DNA of 64,000 nucleotides from contig NZ_JAKRNM010000016.1 of assembly GCF_022346995.1 (NCBI RefSeq), forward strand, positions 1 through 64,000, written 5' to 3'. Made by a program: the position numbers and the translations under genes. Below, piece by piece: positions 18,401-25,915 of this stretch. The notes under the pieces are model-generated. The model saw only the letters and a list, made by a program, of their open reading frames with translations. It did not search any database and was not told the origin of the DNA. Position 1 is the first letter of the stretch; the number at the start of each line of letters is the position of its first letter. Source of the DNA: Paenibacillus sp. ACRRY. GTDB taxonomy: Bacteria; Bacillota; Bacilli; Paenibacillales; Paenibacillaceae.

Positions 18401-19795
18401 ATGGATAATCCGTCTGAGTTTACAACAACAGGTCATTCCGCAGCGTCCGGATCCAATACGACTACAGGTCTTAGGGAAGTGCTGACTTTACCTTATCGCT
18501 CTTATCTATACTCTTATCCGCATAAGACGGCATATCGAGAATTGAACCCGCCGCTGCCCTTGGGACCCTTGTGGGAACGTGAGAATACCGACACGTATTT
18601 TTTATATATGCATATTCCGTTTTGCGCTGCCCGCTGCGGATTCTGCAATCTGTTCACTTTGCCTGACCGGCGTGACGATACACATGAACGTTATGTGGAT
18701 GCACTGGAACGCCAGGCGAAGCAGTGGGCCCCCATGACCTCACGCAGACCGTATTCCAGGTTTGCCATTGGTGGCGGGACGCCAACATTGCTGAATGAGG
18801 TTCAATTAAACCGTTTGTTTGACATAGCGGAAAATGTGATGGGACTTGATCCCGCACATGCTTCCATTTCAATCGAAACCTCACCTGACACCGTGACTGA
18901 AGCGAAGCTTGCGTTACTGAAAGAGCGTAGCGTGGACCGCGTCAGCATGGGGATCCAGAGCTTTATTGAAGCGGAGGCTGCAGCGATATATCGACCGCAG
19001 AAACCACAGGAAGTAGAGCGCGCACTGGAGAAGCTTACGAAATACGATTTTCCTTTGCTGAACCTGGATTTGATCTATGGTCTGCCCGGCCAAACGGTGG
19101 AGTCATGGCTGTATTCGCTTGAACGTGTCCTGTCTTATGAGCCTGGAGAGATATTCATTTATCCGCTATATACGCGCGAGAATACAATAGTGAAGCCGGA
19201 AGATATTCAACGCCAAGGTCCGGATATTCGGATGGAACTATACACTGCCGCAAGAGAAACGTTAAAAAGCCGGGGATATGTTCAGTATTCCATGCGCAGG
19301 TTTGCAAAAGAGTCATCTTCACATGTAACTAAAGAACTGCTGCCTTATAGCTGCCAGGAGGAAGGCATGGTTGGCCTTGGATGTGGCGCTCGTTCCTATA
19401 CCAGTGAAGTACATTATGCATCAAAATACGGAGTGAGCTATAAGGCTACCCAGAGCATCATCGCCGATTATGTGGCTACCGAGCGATATGATGTTGCTAA
19501 TTATGGCATTGTGCTGAGCAGGGAAGAGCAGAAACGCAGATTTATTTTAAAAGCACTGCTGCATCGGGAAGGTCTGACTTTGGATGATTATCTCCAGCGG
19601 TTCGGAAGTGAAGTTATGACGGATTACGCCTGGCTCTCAGAACTGCTGACAGAGGGAATGGCTGTGATTGAGCAGGAGAATGAACATCAGGTGCTGCGTT
19701 TAACTAAAGAAGGTTTGGGTTATTCCGATGCTATTGGAGATTGGTTAATATCTGCCGAGATTCGCGAGCAAATGGAAGGGTTTGTGTTCTCATGA
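18401..19795 (+). CDS. STM4012 family radical SAM protein (HemW/HemN-like)
   Basis: The 464-residue protein carries the radical SAM cluster motif CAARCGFC (Cys75, Cys79, Cys82). Features of the HemN/HemW branch follow: FLYMHIPFCAARC, FAIGGGTPTLL, ISIETSPDTVT, VDRVSMGIQSF, LNLDLIYGLPGQT and GLGCGARSY. HemW-like proteins are often mis-named coproporphyrinogen oxidases; the operon context makes a role in haem synthesis unlikely. ATG 18401 has AGGAGG just upstream; an upstream ATG at 18371 in frame has none. It overlaps the next gene by 4 bases (ATGA), so the two radical SAM proteins are probably made in similar amounts and may act in sequence. Confidence 0.85.
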   Translation: MDNPSEFTTTGHSAASGSNTTTGLREVLTLPYRSYLYSYPHKTAYRELNPPLPLGPLWERENTDTYFLYMHIPFCAARCGFCNLFTLPDRRDDTHERYVDALERQAKQWAPMTSRRPYSRFAIGGGTPTLLNEVQLNRLFDIAENVMGLDPAHASISIETSPDTVTEAKLALLKERSVDRVSMGIQSFIEAEAAAIYRPQKPQEVERALEKLTKYDFPLLNLDLIYGLPGQTVESWLYSLERVLSYEPGEIFIYPLYTRENTIVKPEDIQRQGPDIRMELYTAARETLKSRGYVQYSMRRFAKESSSHVTKELLPYSCQEEGMVGLGCGARSYTSEVHYASKYGVSYKATQSIIADYVATERYDVANYGIVLSREEQKRRFILKALLHREGLTLDDYLQRFGSEVMTDYAWLSELLTEGMAVIEQENEHQVLRLTKEGLGYSDAIGDWLISAEIREQMEGFVFS

Positions 19796-20661
19796 GAGCA
19801 ACCTTGTATTATCGTGGGAAGCTGTCCTCCTGCAATTATGATTGTCCCTATTGTCCGTTTAGCAAAACCGTGGATTCCAAGGAGACGCTGGAAACAGACG
19901 AACAACAATTACGTCAGTTCGTGGATTGGGTGAAGGCTCAGGAAGAGGTGGGACACGAATTGTCCATTTTCTTCAATCCATATGGCGAGGCACTGGTACG
20001 GCGCTGGTACAGGGAAGCCATGGTTGAACTGTCACATATGCGCCATGTCCATAAGATTGCTGTGCAGACCAACCTTTCCGTTAAGTTGGATTGGGCCCGT
20101 GAACTGAATTTCGGGACAGCTGCTTTCTGGGCAACCTATCATCCTCGTGAAACCAAGGAATCTTCTTTTATTAACCAATGCCTTACTTTGCGTGAAATGG
20201 GTCTTGAATTCAGCGTGGGCACGGTGGGACTCCGCAGTGCATTTCCTGCCATTCAGTCCATGAGAGAGGCGCTGCCGGACGATATCTACATGTGGATCAA
20301 TGCCTTTAAGGATAAGCCTAATTATTACGAGCCGGAAGAGGTTGCCTATTTGCGGTCGATCGATCCGCTGTTTGAGGGGAACTTACAGGATTATGAGAGT
20401 TATGGCAAAGGCTGTGCGGCCGGCTCGGACGTGTTTTATGTGCAGGGTTCGGGGCATGTAAAAAGATGTTACAAGGATCGCCGGATCATTGGCCATTTGT
20501 ACCGTGACGGTTTGGAAAAGCTGTCCGCGGATCGGCCCTGCAGGATGAAAAAGTGCGGCTGTTATATTGGATACGTTCATATGACGGACTCTCCATTCAG
20601 GGAGATTTATGGCCGTGGCTTGCTTGAACGAAACCCGGAGTCCGCTGTGATGACTCGATGA
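19792..20661 (+). CDS. STM4011 family radical SAM protein
   Basis: The 289-residue protein has the radical SAM motif CNYDCPYC (Cys14, Cys18, Cys21) very close to the N-terminus, then IFFNPYGEALVRRWY and VQTNLSVKLDWA. The C-terminal 70 residues hold further cysteines (GKGCAAGSD, HVKRCYKDR, CRMKKCGCYIGYVH), which suggests a second iron-sulfur site of the SPASM or Twitch kind. Such auxiliary clusters are common in enzymes that modify peptides or proteins. It is the last gene of the operon and is followed by a very strong terminator. The substrate is unknown. Confidence 0.85.
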   Translation: MRATLYYRGKLSSCNYDCPYCPFSKTVDSKETLETDEQQLRQFVDWVKAQEEVGHELSIFFNPYGEALVRRWYREAMVELSHMRHVHKIAVQTNLSVKLDWARELNFGTAAFWATYHPRETKESSFINQCLTLREMGLEFSVGTVGLRSAFPAIQSMREALPDDIYMWINAFKDKPNYYEPEEVAYLRSIDPLFEGNLQDYESYGKGCAAGSDVFYVQGSGHVKRCYKDRRIIGHLYRDGLEKLSADRPCRMKKCGCYIGYVHMTDSPFREIYGRGLLERNPESAVMTR

Positions 20662-20737
20662 TTTCCTTATGTAAGATGGAGATTATGATTGCTTATGATT
20701 ATGCTTATGACTAAGAGTAAGATGCGATAATGAATAT

Positions 20738-20790
20738 AGAGGGGTGCCAGGTGCATGCATAAATGCTGTTCACCTGGTACCCCTCTTTTT
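20738..20790 (+). terminator. Strong rho-independent terminator after the STM4011 operon
   Basis: A 16-base arm AGAGGGGTGCCAGGTG (20738-20753) pairs with CACCTGGTACCCCTCT (20771-20786), followed by TTTTT. It lies between two convergent units (the operon and asnB) and may serve both. Confidence 0.9.
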
Positions 20791-20803
20791 AAACTACATT
20801 CTT

Positions 20804-22648
20804 TTAACGAATGGCAACTTTATATGTGCGCAACCAGGAATTAATCTGTGTCAAGTAAGCAAACAGCTGAGGACCGGACATGAGCTGCCCAAACCAGGGC
20901 AGATTAGACGAAGCATCAGGTGAAGAAGCCAGTTTGCGGATTTGTGCCTTGTCAATCAAAGGCAGAATTGGCGAAGATGCATCATCAAGGATATCCAGCA
21001 CCTGCTGCTTAACGGCAGCCAAATACGCTGGATTATGTGTTTTGGGATAAGGACTCTTTTTCCGATATAAAACATCGTCAGGCAATACACCCTCTAACGC
21101 TTTTCGCAAGATCCCCTTCTCACGGCCGCCCGTTATTTTCATTTCCCAGGGAATGTTAAACACATATTGAATCAGGCGATGATCACAGTAAGGAACTCGA
21201 ACTTCGAGCCCGGCCCCCATACTCATCCTGTCCTTACGATCAAGTAGAGTAGGCATGAATCGGGTGATGTTCAAATAGGACATGACACGCATTTGTGCTG
21301 CCTTTCCGGTCTCCCCGTCCAGTAAAGGAACCTCAGCCACAGCATCCGAATACCGGTCGGCAAGATAGTCCAGTGGTCTGATCCACTCTCGAATGTCTGC
21401 TGATAACAACCCTGCACGCATGTCAGGTGCTACCGACCAAGGAAACGTTCCCGAATTCAGCATCTCGTCCCGATGGAACCAGGGATACCCTCCAAACACT
21501 TCATCGGCTGCCTCTCCCGAGATCGCGACGGTGGCCCCTTTCTTGATTTCCTTACAGAACAGATAGAGAGAAGAGTCTACATCGGCCATCCCGGGCAAAT
21601 CTCGAACTAACATGGCCTGATTCAAGGCATGAACCAACTCTCCATTCTCAATCTCGATCCAGTGATGATCTGTCTTGAGTTCATCTACCATACGCTGGAT
21701 CCAGGGTCCATCTGCACCAGGCTGGAACGAGTGCGCCTGAAAGTGCTTGGCGTTATCCACGTAGTCCACCGAATACGTACTGACTTGACCTTGACCCGTT
21801 CGGTTGTAATAGTCTACGGCCAGTGCAGACAAGGCACTGGAGTCGAGGCCTCCTGAAAGAAGGGAACACACAGGAACATCTGAAGCGAGCTGACGCTCGA
21901 GCGTATCTTGCAGCAGACGCCGTACCTCGGCTGCAGTTTCATCCAGATCATGCTCATGAGGCTGGCTTTCCAGCTTCCAATAAGCGTAGGTTCGGATTCC
22001 ATTCCGGTTGAAGATGAGCGCATGAGCTGGTTTGAGTTCATTCAACGAGGAATAGACACCGTGTCCAGGTGTCCTAGCCGGACCTACGATAAATACTTCT
22101 GCCAGGCCCTCGGGACCAACAGCAGCTTCGACATCGGGGTGATGCAAAAGGGATTTGGGTTCGGAGCCGAATACGAGAGCGTCTTTTGCATTGCTGTAAA
22201 ACAATGGTTTGACGCCAAGGCGGTCACGTGCCATGAAGACCTGTTCGCGTCCTCCATCCCAGATGGCAAAAGCAAAAATACCATTAAAACGGTCTACACA
22301 TGCCGGTCCCCATTCGATATAAGAGGCGAGCAAAACTTCCGTATCACATTGAGTACGGAAATGGTGCCCCCGTTGAAGCAGCTCTTTTTTCAATTCGGGT
22401 GCATTGTATAGTTCTCCGTTATACACGACGGTATAGGAGGTGTCTCCCTGTAACGCATGCATGGGCTGAGCGCCGTTTTCCGGGTCCATTACGCTGAGCC
22501 GGCGATGTCCAAATGCACAAGGATTGGAGATCCATGTACCTGAAGCGTCGGGCCCCCGGTTCGACAAACTGTCCGTCATTCGGAGCAGCAGTTCCGATTC
22601 CTGGGTCAAATCCCGATTCCACTGTATGAAGCCGGTTATACCGCACAT
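20804..22648 (-). CDS. asnB: Asparagine synthetase (glutamine-hydrolysing)
   Basis: The 614-residue enzyme makes asparagine from aspartate, ATP and glutamine. Cys2 of MCGITGFIQW is the glutaminase nucleophile; LSNRGPDASGTW, YNGELYN and DTEVLL complete the N-terminal amidotransferase domain (to ~residue 200). The synthetase domain has the PPi loop SLLSGGLDSSAL and later AISGEAADEVFGGYPWFHR. Its length equals that of B. subtilis AsnO, the sporulation-specific paralogue; a sigma-E-like promoter upstream fits that. A ribosome site AAAGGATG lies 7 bases before the ATG. It is convergent with the STM4011 operon, and a link between the two is not shown. Confidence 0.93.
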   Translation of the reverse strand: MCGITGFIQWNRDLTQESELLLRMTDSLSNRGPDASGTWISNPCAFGHRRLSVMDPENGAQPMHALQGDTSYTVVYNGELYNAPELKKELLQRGHHFRTQCDTEVLLASYIEWGPACVDRFNGIFAFAIWDGGREQVFMARDRLGVKPLFYSNAKDALVFGSEPKSLLHHPDVEAAVGPEGLAEVFIVGPARTPGHGVYSSLNELKPAHALIFNRNGIRTYAYWKLESQPHEHDLDETAAEVRRLLQDTLERQLASDVPVCSLLSGGLDSSALSALAVDYYNRTGQGQVSTYSVDYVDNAKHFQAHSFQPGADGPWIQRMVDELKTDHHWIEIENGELVHALNQAMLVRDLPGMADVDSSLYLFCKEIKKGATVAISGEAADEVFGGYPWFHRDEMLNSGTFPWSVAPDMRAGLLSADIREWIRPLDYLADRYSDAVAEVPLLDGETGKAAQMRVMSYLNITRFMPTLLDRKDRMSMGAGLEVRVPYCDHRLIQYVFNIPWEMKITGGREKGILRKALEGVLPDDVLYRKKSPYPKTHNPAYLAAVKQQVLDILDDASSPILPLIDKAQIRKLASSPDASSNLPWFGQLMSGPQLFAYLTQINSWLRTYKVAIR

Positions 22649-22744
22649 GGTTGTTCATCCTTTCTTAGTCGAGTCGTTGATCCTGTGGAGTGTTGCATGG
22701 CATGGAGCCAGCAAATGTTGTCTTTTTCGTCAGAAGTCGTAACA

Positions 22745-22774
22745 AATATATGCCGAAAGCAGGCATAAAATGTC
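22745..22774 (-). promoter_or_regulatory. Candidate sigma-E promoter for asnB
   Basis: On the minus strand GACATTTT (22767-22774) and CATATATT (22745-22752) are 14 bases apart, close to the sigma-E pattern (-35 near kMATATT, -10 near CATACAMT, 14-base spacer). It lies about 97 bases before the asnB start. Confidence 0.35.
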
Positions 22775-22840
22775 TGTCCTCTTCGGAAACTATATCTAGG
22801 AACAACGGCCTCAGCATGCCTGTGAAGGAGAGAATGGACT

Positions 22841-23140
22841 GTGGACAAAACAACCTATTATGTTTCTGTGGGTGGACGTTCCGTTTTGCAGGATCAGCAC
22901 GCAGCTGCTTATGAATGGGTTATTCAGGCGACACCTCAGGAAGTAGACCATCTAATGGGACTCCTCAACCTGATGCAGGAAAAAGAGGAAGAGGCCTTTC
23001 CAGGAATGGTATTCCCGTGGCCGGATACACCTGAAGAATCGGTGAATCGGGCATATGAAGCTGCTTTACAGCAGGTGTATCAAGAGATTTACCGTTTGGG
23101 AACACCGGAGACAAGACGAGAGATCGAACAAAGTACATGA
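22841..23140 (+). CDS. Small unknown protein
   Basis: This 99-residue acidic protein is soluble, with helical character in residues 30-95 (WVIQATPQEVDHLMGLLNLM and an Arg/Glu-rich end). It starts at GTG 22841, with AAGGAGAG 8 bases upstream. The next gene follows after 20 bases in the same direction, so the two are probably cotranscribed. I do not recognise a family. Confidence 0.6.
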   Translation: MDKTTYYVSVGGRSVLQDQHAAAYEWVIQATPQEVDHLMGLLNLMQEKEEEAFPGMVFPWPDTPEESVNRAYEAALQQVYQEIYRLGTPETRREIEQST

Positions 23141-23160
23141 AATGATAAGGAGCGATAACA

Positions 23161-23517
23161 ATGTATGCAATTCAGGATGCCAAGATCCGCAGATTAACCG
23201 AGGTGGATGGATTGTCTTGTGCAGAAGTGGAGGTACAACCAGCAAATGCAGGCGATCCTTCTTTATTAGTATATGTAGCGGCAACTCAGCCTGGAAGCAC
23301 ATTGGAAGTGGTTAGGATTGTACGCAACCATTCAGATGCTGTTCTTGATTGGTACAACAACAATATGCACACTGCCTTTGAGGATGCAACGGAGACAGCG
23401 TTTGAGAACAGCGAAGGTGTAACCGCAGGAGAAGATAAAGCCCGGTTCCAAAGTGAATTATTTGCGTTTGGGCTCCTCGGTCCAACCCTTCAACGTTACT
23501 TAGTTGGTCAGACGTAA
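23161..23517 (+). CDS. Small unknown protein
   Basis: This 118-residue acidic, soluble protein has a probable beta-rich N-terminal half (LSCAEVEVQPANAGDPSLLV) and a helical C-terminal half. AAGGAGCG precedes the ATG by 7 bases. It follows the 99-residue gene at 22841 in a likely pair. No known motif is visible. Confidence 0.6.
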   Translation: MYAIQDAKIRRLTEVDGLSCAEVEVQPANAGDPSLLVYVAATQPGSTLEVVRIVRNHSDAVLDWYNNNMHTAFEDATETAFENSEGVTAGEDKARFQSELFAFGLLGPTLQRYLVGQT

Positions 23518-23587
23518 TCATCTTCCAGCATGGATAAAGGAGCTAACCCGGAGCATACTACAACCAAGTTCCGGGGAGGTGATAGCA

Positions 23588-23716
23588 ATGGCTTCCAAGT
23601 TCAAGAAAAACAAAGGAAACCTTTACGCGCATCATACCGAGTTTGCCGGGGAAGTGCTCGCCGTTAACAGCAAGCGTCCTACGCTTAGAAATCCATGGCG
23701 TAAGGGAAACAAGTAA
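23588..23716 (+). CDS. 42-residue basic small protein
   Basis: The protein is MASKFKKNKGNLYAHH followed by a short middle and the basic end NPWRKGNK. CGGGGAGGTGATAGCA gives a clear ribosome site before ATG 23588; the frame is open further upstream (to 23504), but that part overlaps the previous gene and has no ribosome site. A terminator follows the stop after 11 bases, so the gene is cleanly bounded. The charge suggests nucleic-acid binding, but that is only a guess. Confidence 0.6.
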   Translation: MASKFKKNKGNLYAHHTEFAGEVLAVNSKRPTLRNPWRKGNK

Positions 23717-23727
23717 CCGGAATGAAG

Positions 23728-23763
23728 AACCCGCCGTTTTATTTGGAAACGGCGGGTTTCTGC
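23728..23763 (+). terminator. Rho-independent terminator
   Basis: AACCCGCCGTTT (23728-23739) pairs with AAACGGCGGGTTT (23747-23759). The T tract is short. Confidence 0.75.
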
Positions 23764-23794
23764 ATGTAATCTGATGGTAGGGACGGTGTAAAAG

Positions 23795-24088
23795 TCAGGC
23801 ATACTCACGAAGGACTTGAATTCCTTTGACGATATTGTAAATAAAGCTTAATCCATAAATGACAAAGAACAGAATGACATAGCCGATCGCGCCACCGATG
23901 CTCTGGGAGGTAACGAAGAAGTAAAAGAGTGGAATGGCAGCGAGAAACGGGAATACGTGTGAAAACAAGGCCCGTTTGGCATGTCCCTCAATATAGGTGT
24001 CTCGCGCAACAATCCAAATGATAATCGGGAACAGAAAAGGAGCGAAGAAAATACTGAAATAGGATAAGGCGGACAAAAGCTGTCTCAT
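23795..24088 (-). CDS. DUF4870-like small membrane protein
   Basis: The 97-residue protein has about three membrane segments. The pattern LSYFSIFFAPFLFPIIIWIV, GHAKRALFSHVFPFLAAIPL and a final FIYNIVKGIQVLREY matches small DUF4870 membrane proteins (conserved His/Lys after the first helices). Function unknown. AGGAGAGA-like ribosome site on the minus strand. It is convergent with the small genes at 22841-23716. Confidence 0.65.
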   Translation of the reverse strand: MRQLLSALSYFSIFFAPFLFPIIIWIVARDTYIEGHAKRALFSHVFPFLAAIPLFYFFVTSQSIGGAIGYVILFFVIYGLSFIYNIVKGIQVLREYA

Positions 24089-24313
24089 AACAATTCTCTC
24101 CTTCTTTGAATGAATTCAGGTGTAAAGGTATGTATGCAAAAGATTACCCAGCCACACTGACAATGAATAGTTTATGTCCTGTATGGGGTATTAACCCTGC
24201 CATCAACAATATTGCCTGCGAATCAAGATCATATTCGATCGGTTGAGCAGCGTATGAAATTATACGTAAATGAATGTAACGGGATGCAACTTATTAATTT
24301 TTTTATAAAAGTA

Positions 24314-24341
24314 TTGAAAAATATAGAAAACCGAGTATAAT
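24314..24341 (+). promoter_or_regulatory. Predicted sigma-A promoter of the tRNA-Arg gene
   Basis: TTGAAA (24314-24319) and a perfect TATAAT (24336-24341) are 16 bases apart, 35 bases before the tRNA. Confidence 0.65.
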
Positions 24342-24376
24342 AGAAATCGCGCCAAAAATTTTATTTATACATACTT

Positions 24377-24435
<59 letters not shown>

Positions 24436-24450
<15 letters not shown>

Positions 24451-24655
24451 TTCAAGAAAGCTTCCTTTGGGAAGCTTTTTTACGTTCGGGGGATGAGAAC
24501 CCCGGTGGTTCGTCGGAGCATAAGCATCGAGAGGATTACTTCGCAGTCTCGACTAGAAGGAGAGTATCCCTCCTGGGACGTTCAAGAAAGCTTCCTTTGG
24601 GAAGCTTTTTTTACGTTCGGGGGATGAGAACCCCGGTGGTTCGTCGGGGCATAAG
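24436..24655 (+). repeat. Tandem 130-bp repeat carrying the tRNA-Arg 3' end and a terminator
   Basis: Copy A (24436-24524) and copy B (24566-24655) are nearly identical, differing by one base in a T run and one A/G change; the period is 130 bases. Each copy holds the last 15 bases of the tRNA (ATCCCTCCTGGGACG), a terminator hairpin (AAAGCTTCC/GGAAGCTTT plus T tract) and a second hairpin (CGGGG/CCCCG). A 41-base spacer separates them. Only copy A is attached to a complete tRNA. It looks like a partial duplication at the tRNA 3' end. Confidence 0.9.
24457..24481 (+). terminator. tRNA-Arg terminator
   Basis: AAAGCTTCC (24457-24465) pairs with GGAAGCTTT (24469-24477), followed by T residues. The same hairpin recurs in repeat copy B and, inverted, after the second tRNA-Arg gene. 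Confidence 0.85.
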
Positions 24656-24760
24656 ATACATATAGGTTTTACCTATGGATGAAATAGAAACTATATATTT
24701 TAATAATAATTTCAGGTGTGCCACAATAACCTTATCAATACGAAAGCGACGGTGGTATCG

Positions 24761-25534
24761 ATGAAATCAATCAACCAATGGCAGGCAGATGAGTATGATC
24801 ACAAATTGGCATTTGTATCGGGTTACGGAAAAAGTTTGATTTCATGGCTTCAACCTCAAAAGGGAGAACATATTCTTGATTTAGGCTGTGGGACGGGTGA
24901 TTTGACGCATGAAATTGCCTCGTCACATGCGAAGGTGGTTGGCATGGATGCCTCTCCGGACATGATACAACGGGCGAGAAAGAAGTTCCCTGTACTCGAA
25001 TTTGTGGAAGGGGACGGACATCATTTCAAGGTAAGCAAACCCTATGATGCAATCTTCTCCAATGCGGCGCTGCATTGGATGAAGAACCCTGAACTTGTCG
25101 TAGAAAGCATATGGAATGCACTAAAGCCTGGCGGACGTCTGGTGGTGGAGTTTGGTGGAAAGGGGAACGTTCAGACCATAGTAAATGCACTGGAGACAGT
25201 GCTCGAACAAAAAACAGGAATCCATGCTGCAGATCGCAATCCCTGGTATTTTCCAACAATCGGTGAATACAGCTCCCTTTTGGAAGAGAAGGGGTTTCTG
25301 GTTCGACAGGCCTATCATTACGATCGTCCTACCCAACTTCAAGATGGGGAAAAGGGTATAGAGGGGTGGTTAGCTCATTTTGGAGGGGACTATTTTGATG
25401 GTCTGAGTAAGGAACAGATCGAGGGGATTTGCCTTGAAACGAGTAAAATAGTATTACCCAAGCTCTGGAAAGAGGATGCCATCTATGCGGATTATAAGCG
25501 TTTGCGAGTGGAGGCTGTAAAACCTGATAAGTAA
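24761..25534 (+). CDS. Class I SAM-dependent methyltransferase
   Basis: The 257-residue protein has the methyltransferase core ILDLGCGTGDLTHEIA (motif I, near residue 35), VVGMDASPDMIQRARKKFP, VEGDGHHF, FSNAALHWM and LKPGGRLVVEFGG. It resembles trans-aconitate 2-methyltransferase-like and UbiE-like enzymes; the substrate is not evident. ATG 24761 has a weak GGTGG upstream; a GTG at 24716 in frame is an alternative. It lies within the segment bracketed by the two tRNA-Arg genes. Confidence 0.8.
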   Translation: MKSINQWQADEYDHKLAFVSGYGKSLISWLQPQKGEHILDLGCGTGDLTHEIASSHAKVVGMDASPDMIQRARKKFPVLEFVEGDGHHFKVSKPYDAIFSNAALHWMKNPELVVESIWNALKPGGRLVVEFGGKGNVQTIVNALETVLEQKTGIHAADRNPWYFPTIGEYSSLLEEKGFLVRQAYHYDRPTQLQDGEKGIEGWLAHFGGDYFDGLSKEQIEGICLETSKIVLPKLWKEDAIYADYKRLRVEAVKPDK

Positions 25535-25915
25535 AATGTAGTGTATTATGTGCTTTGTTAAATGATTTTCAAATGGTCGTTACTCTTTAAAGTTTGTATC
25601 TTGCAGGGATCACGGTTCTCATACTTAAATGAGGATTGTGGTCTTTTTTCCTATGAACTATTTCAAAATTCAATATCTCCATCGACAAATAAATACAAAT
25701 TCATTATTTTCCTCTTACTCAAGAACCATATAAGTAATTTTTATATCATATCTGTAATTATTTAGAAGGAAAATGCGATATTTTAGTTGAATAATTTACC
25801 AAGGGTCAATCTTCTTGCCGAAAGGATGGTGAGGGTACTCAAGTATTGCAGTACTTGTTCAGGCGAGGTCCCAGCGATTAGTGAGGTATTCATATTACGA
25901 AGGAGGGGCATAGCC
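25535..25915. other. Intergenic region before the S8 protease
   Basis: This AT-rich stretch has no convincing gene. It contains a short inverted repeat CAAGTA/TACTTG (25840-25845 with 25852-25857), which may be an operator for the protease gene, and ends with an excellent ribosome site (AGGAGGGG, 25901-25908). A clear sigma-A promoter could not be fixed. Confidence 0.4.

Noticed and set aside
18401-19795. STM4012 protein as coproporphyrinogen dehydrogenase (hemN/hemZ)
   Set aside because: Shares the HemN/HemW fold, but it sits in a non-haem operon with STM4011/4013/4014/4015 partners; the haem label would be misleading.
25562-25765. 67-residue frame upstream of the S8 protease
   Set aside because: AT-rich, Phe/Ile/Tyr-rich translation without a ribosome site; more likely untranslated leader.
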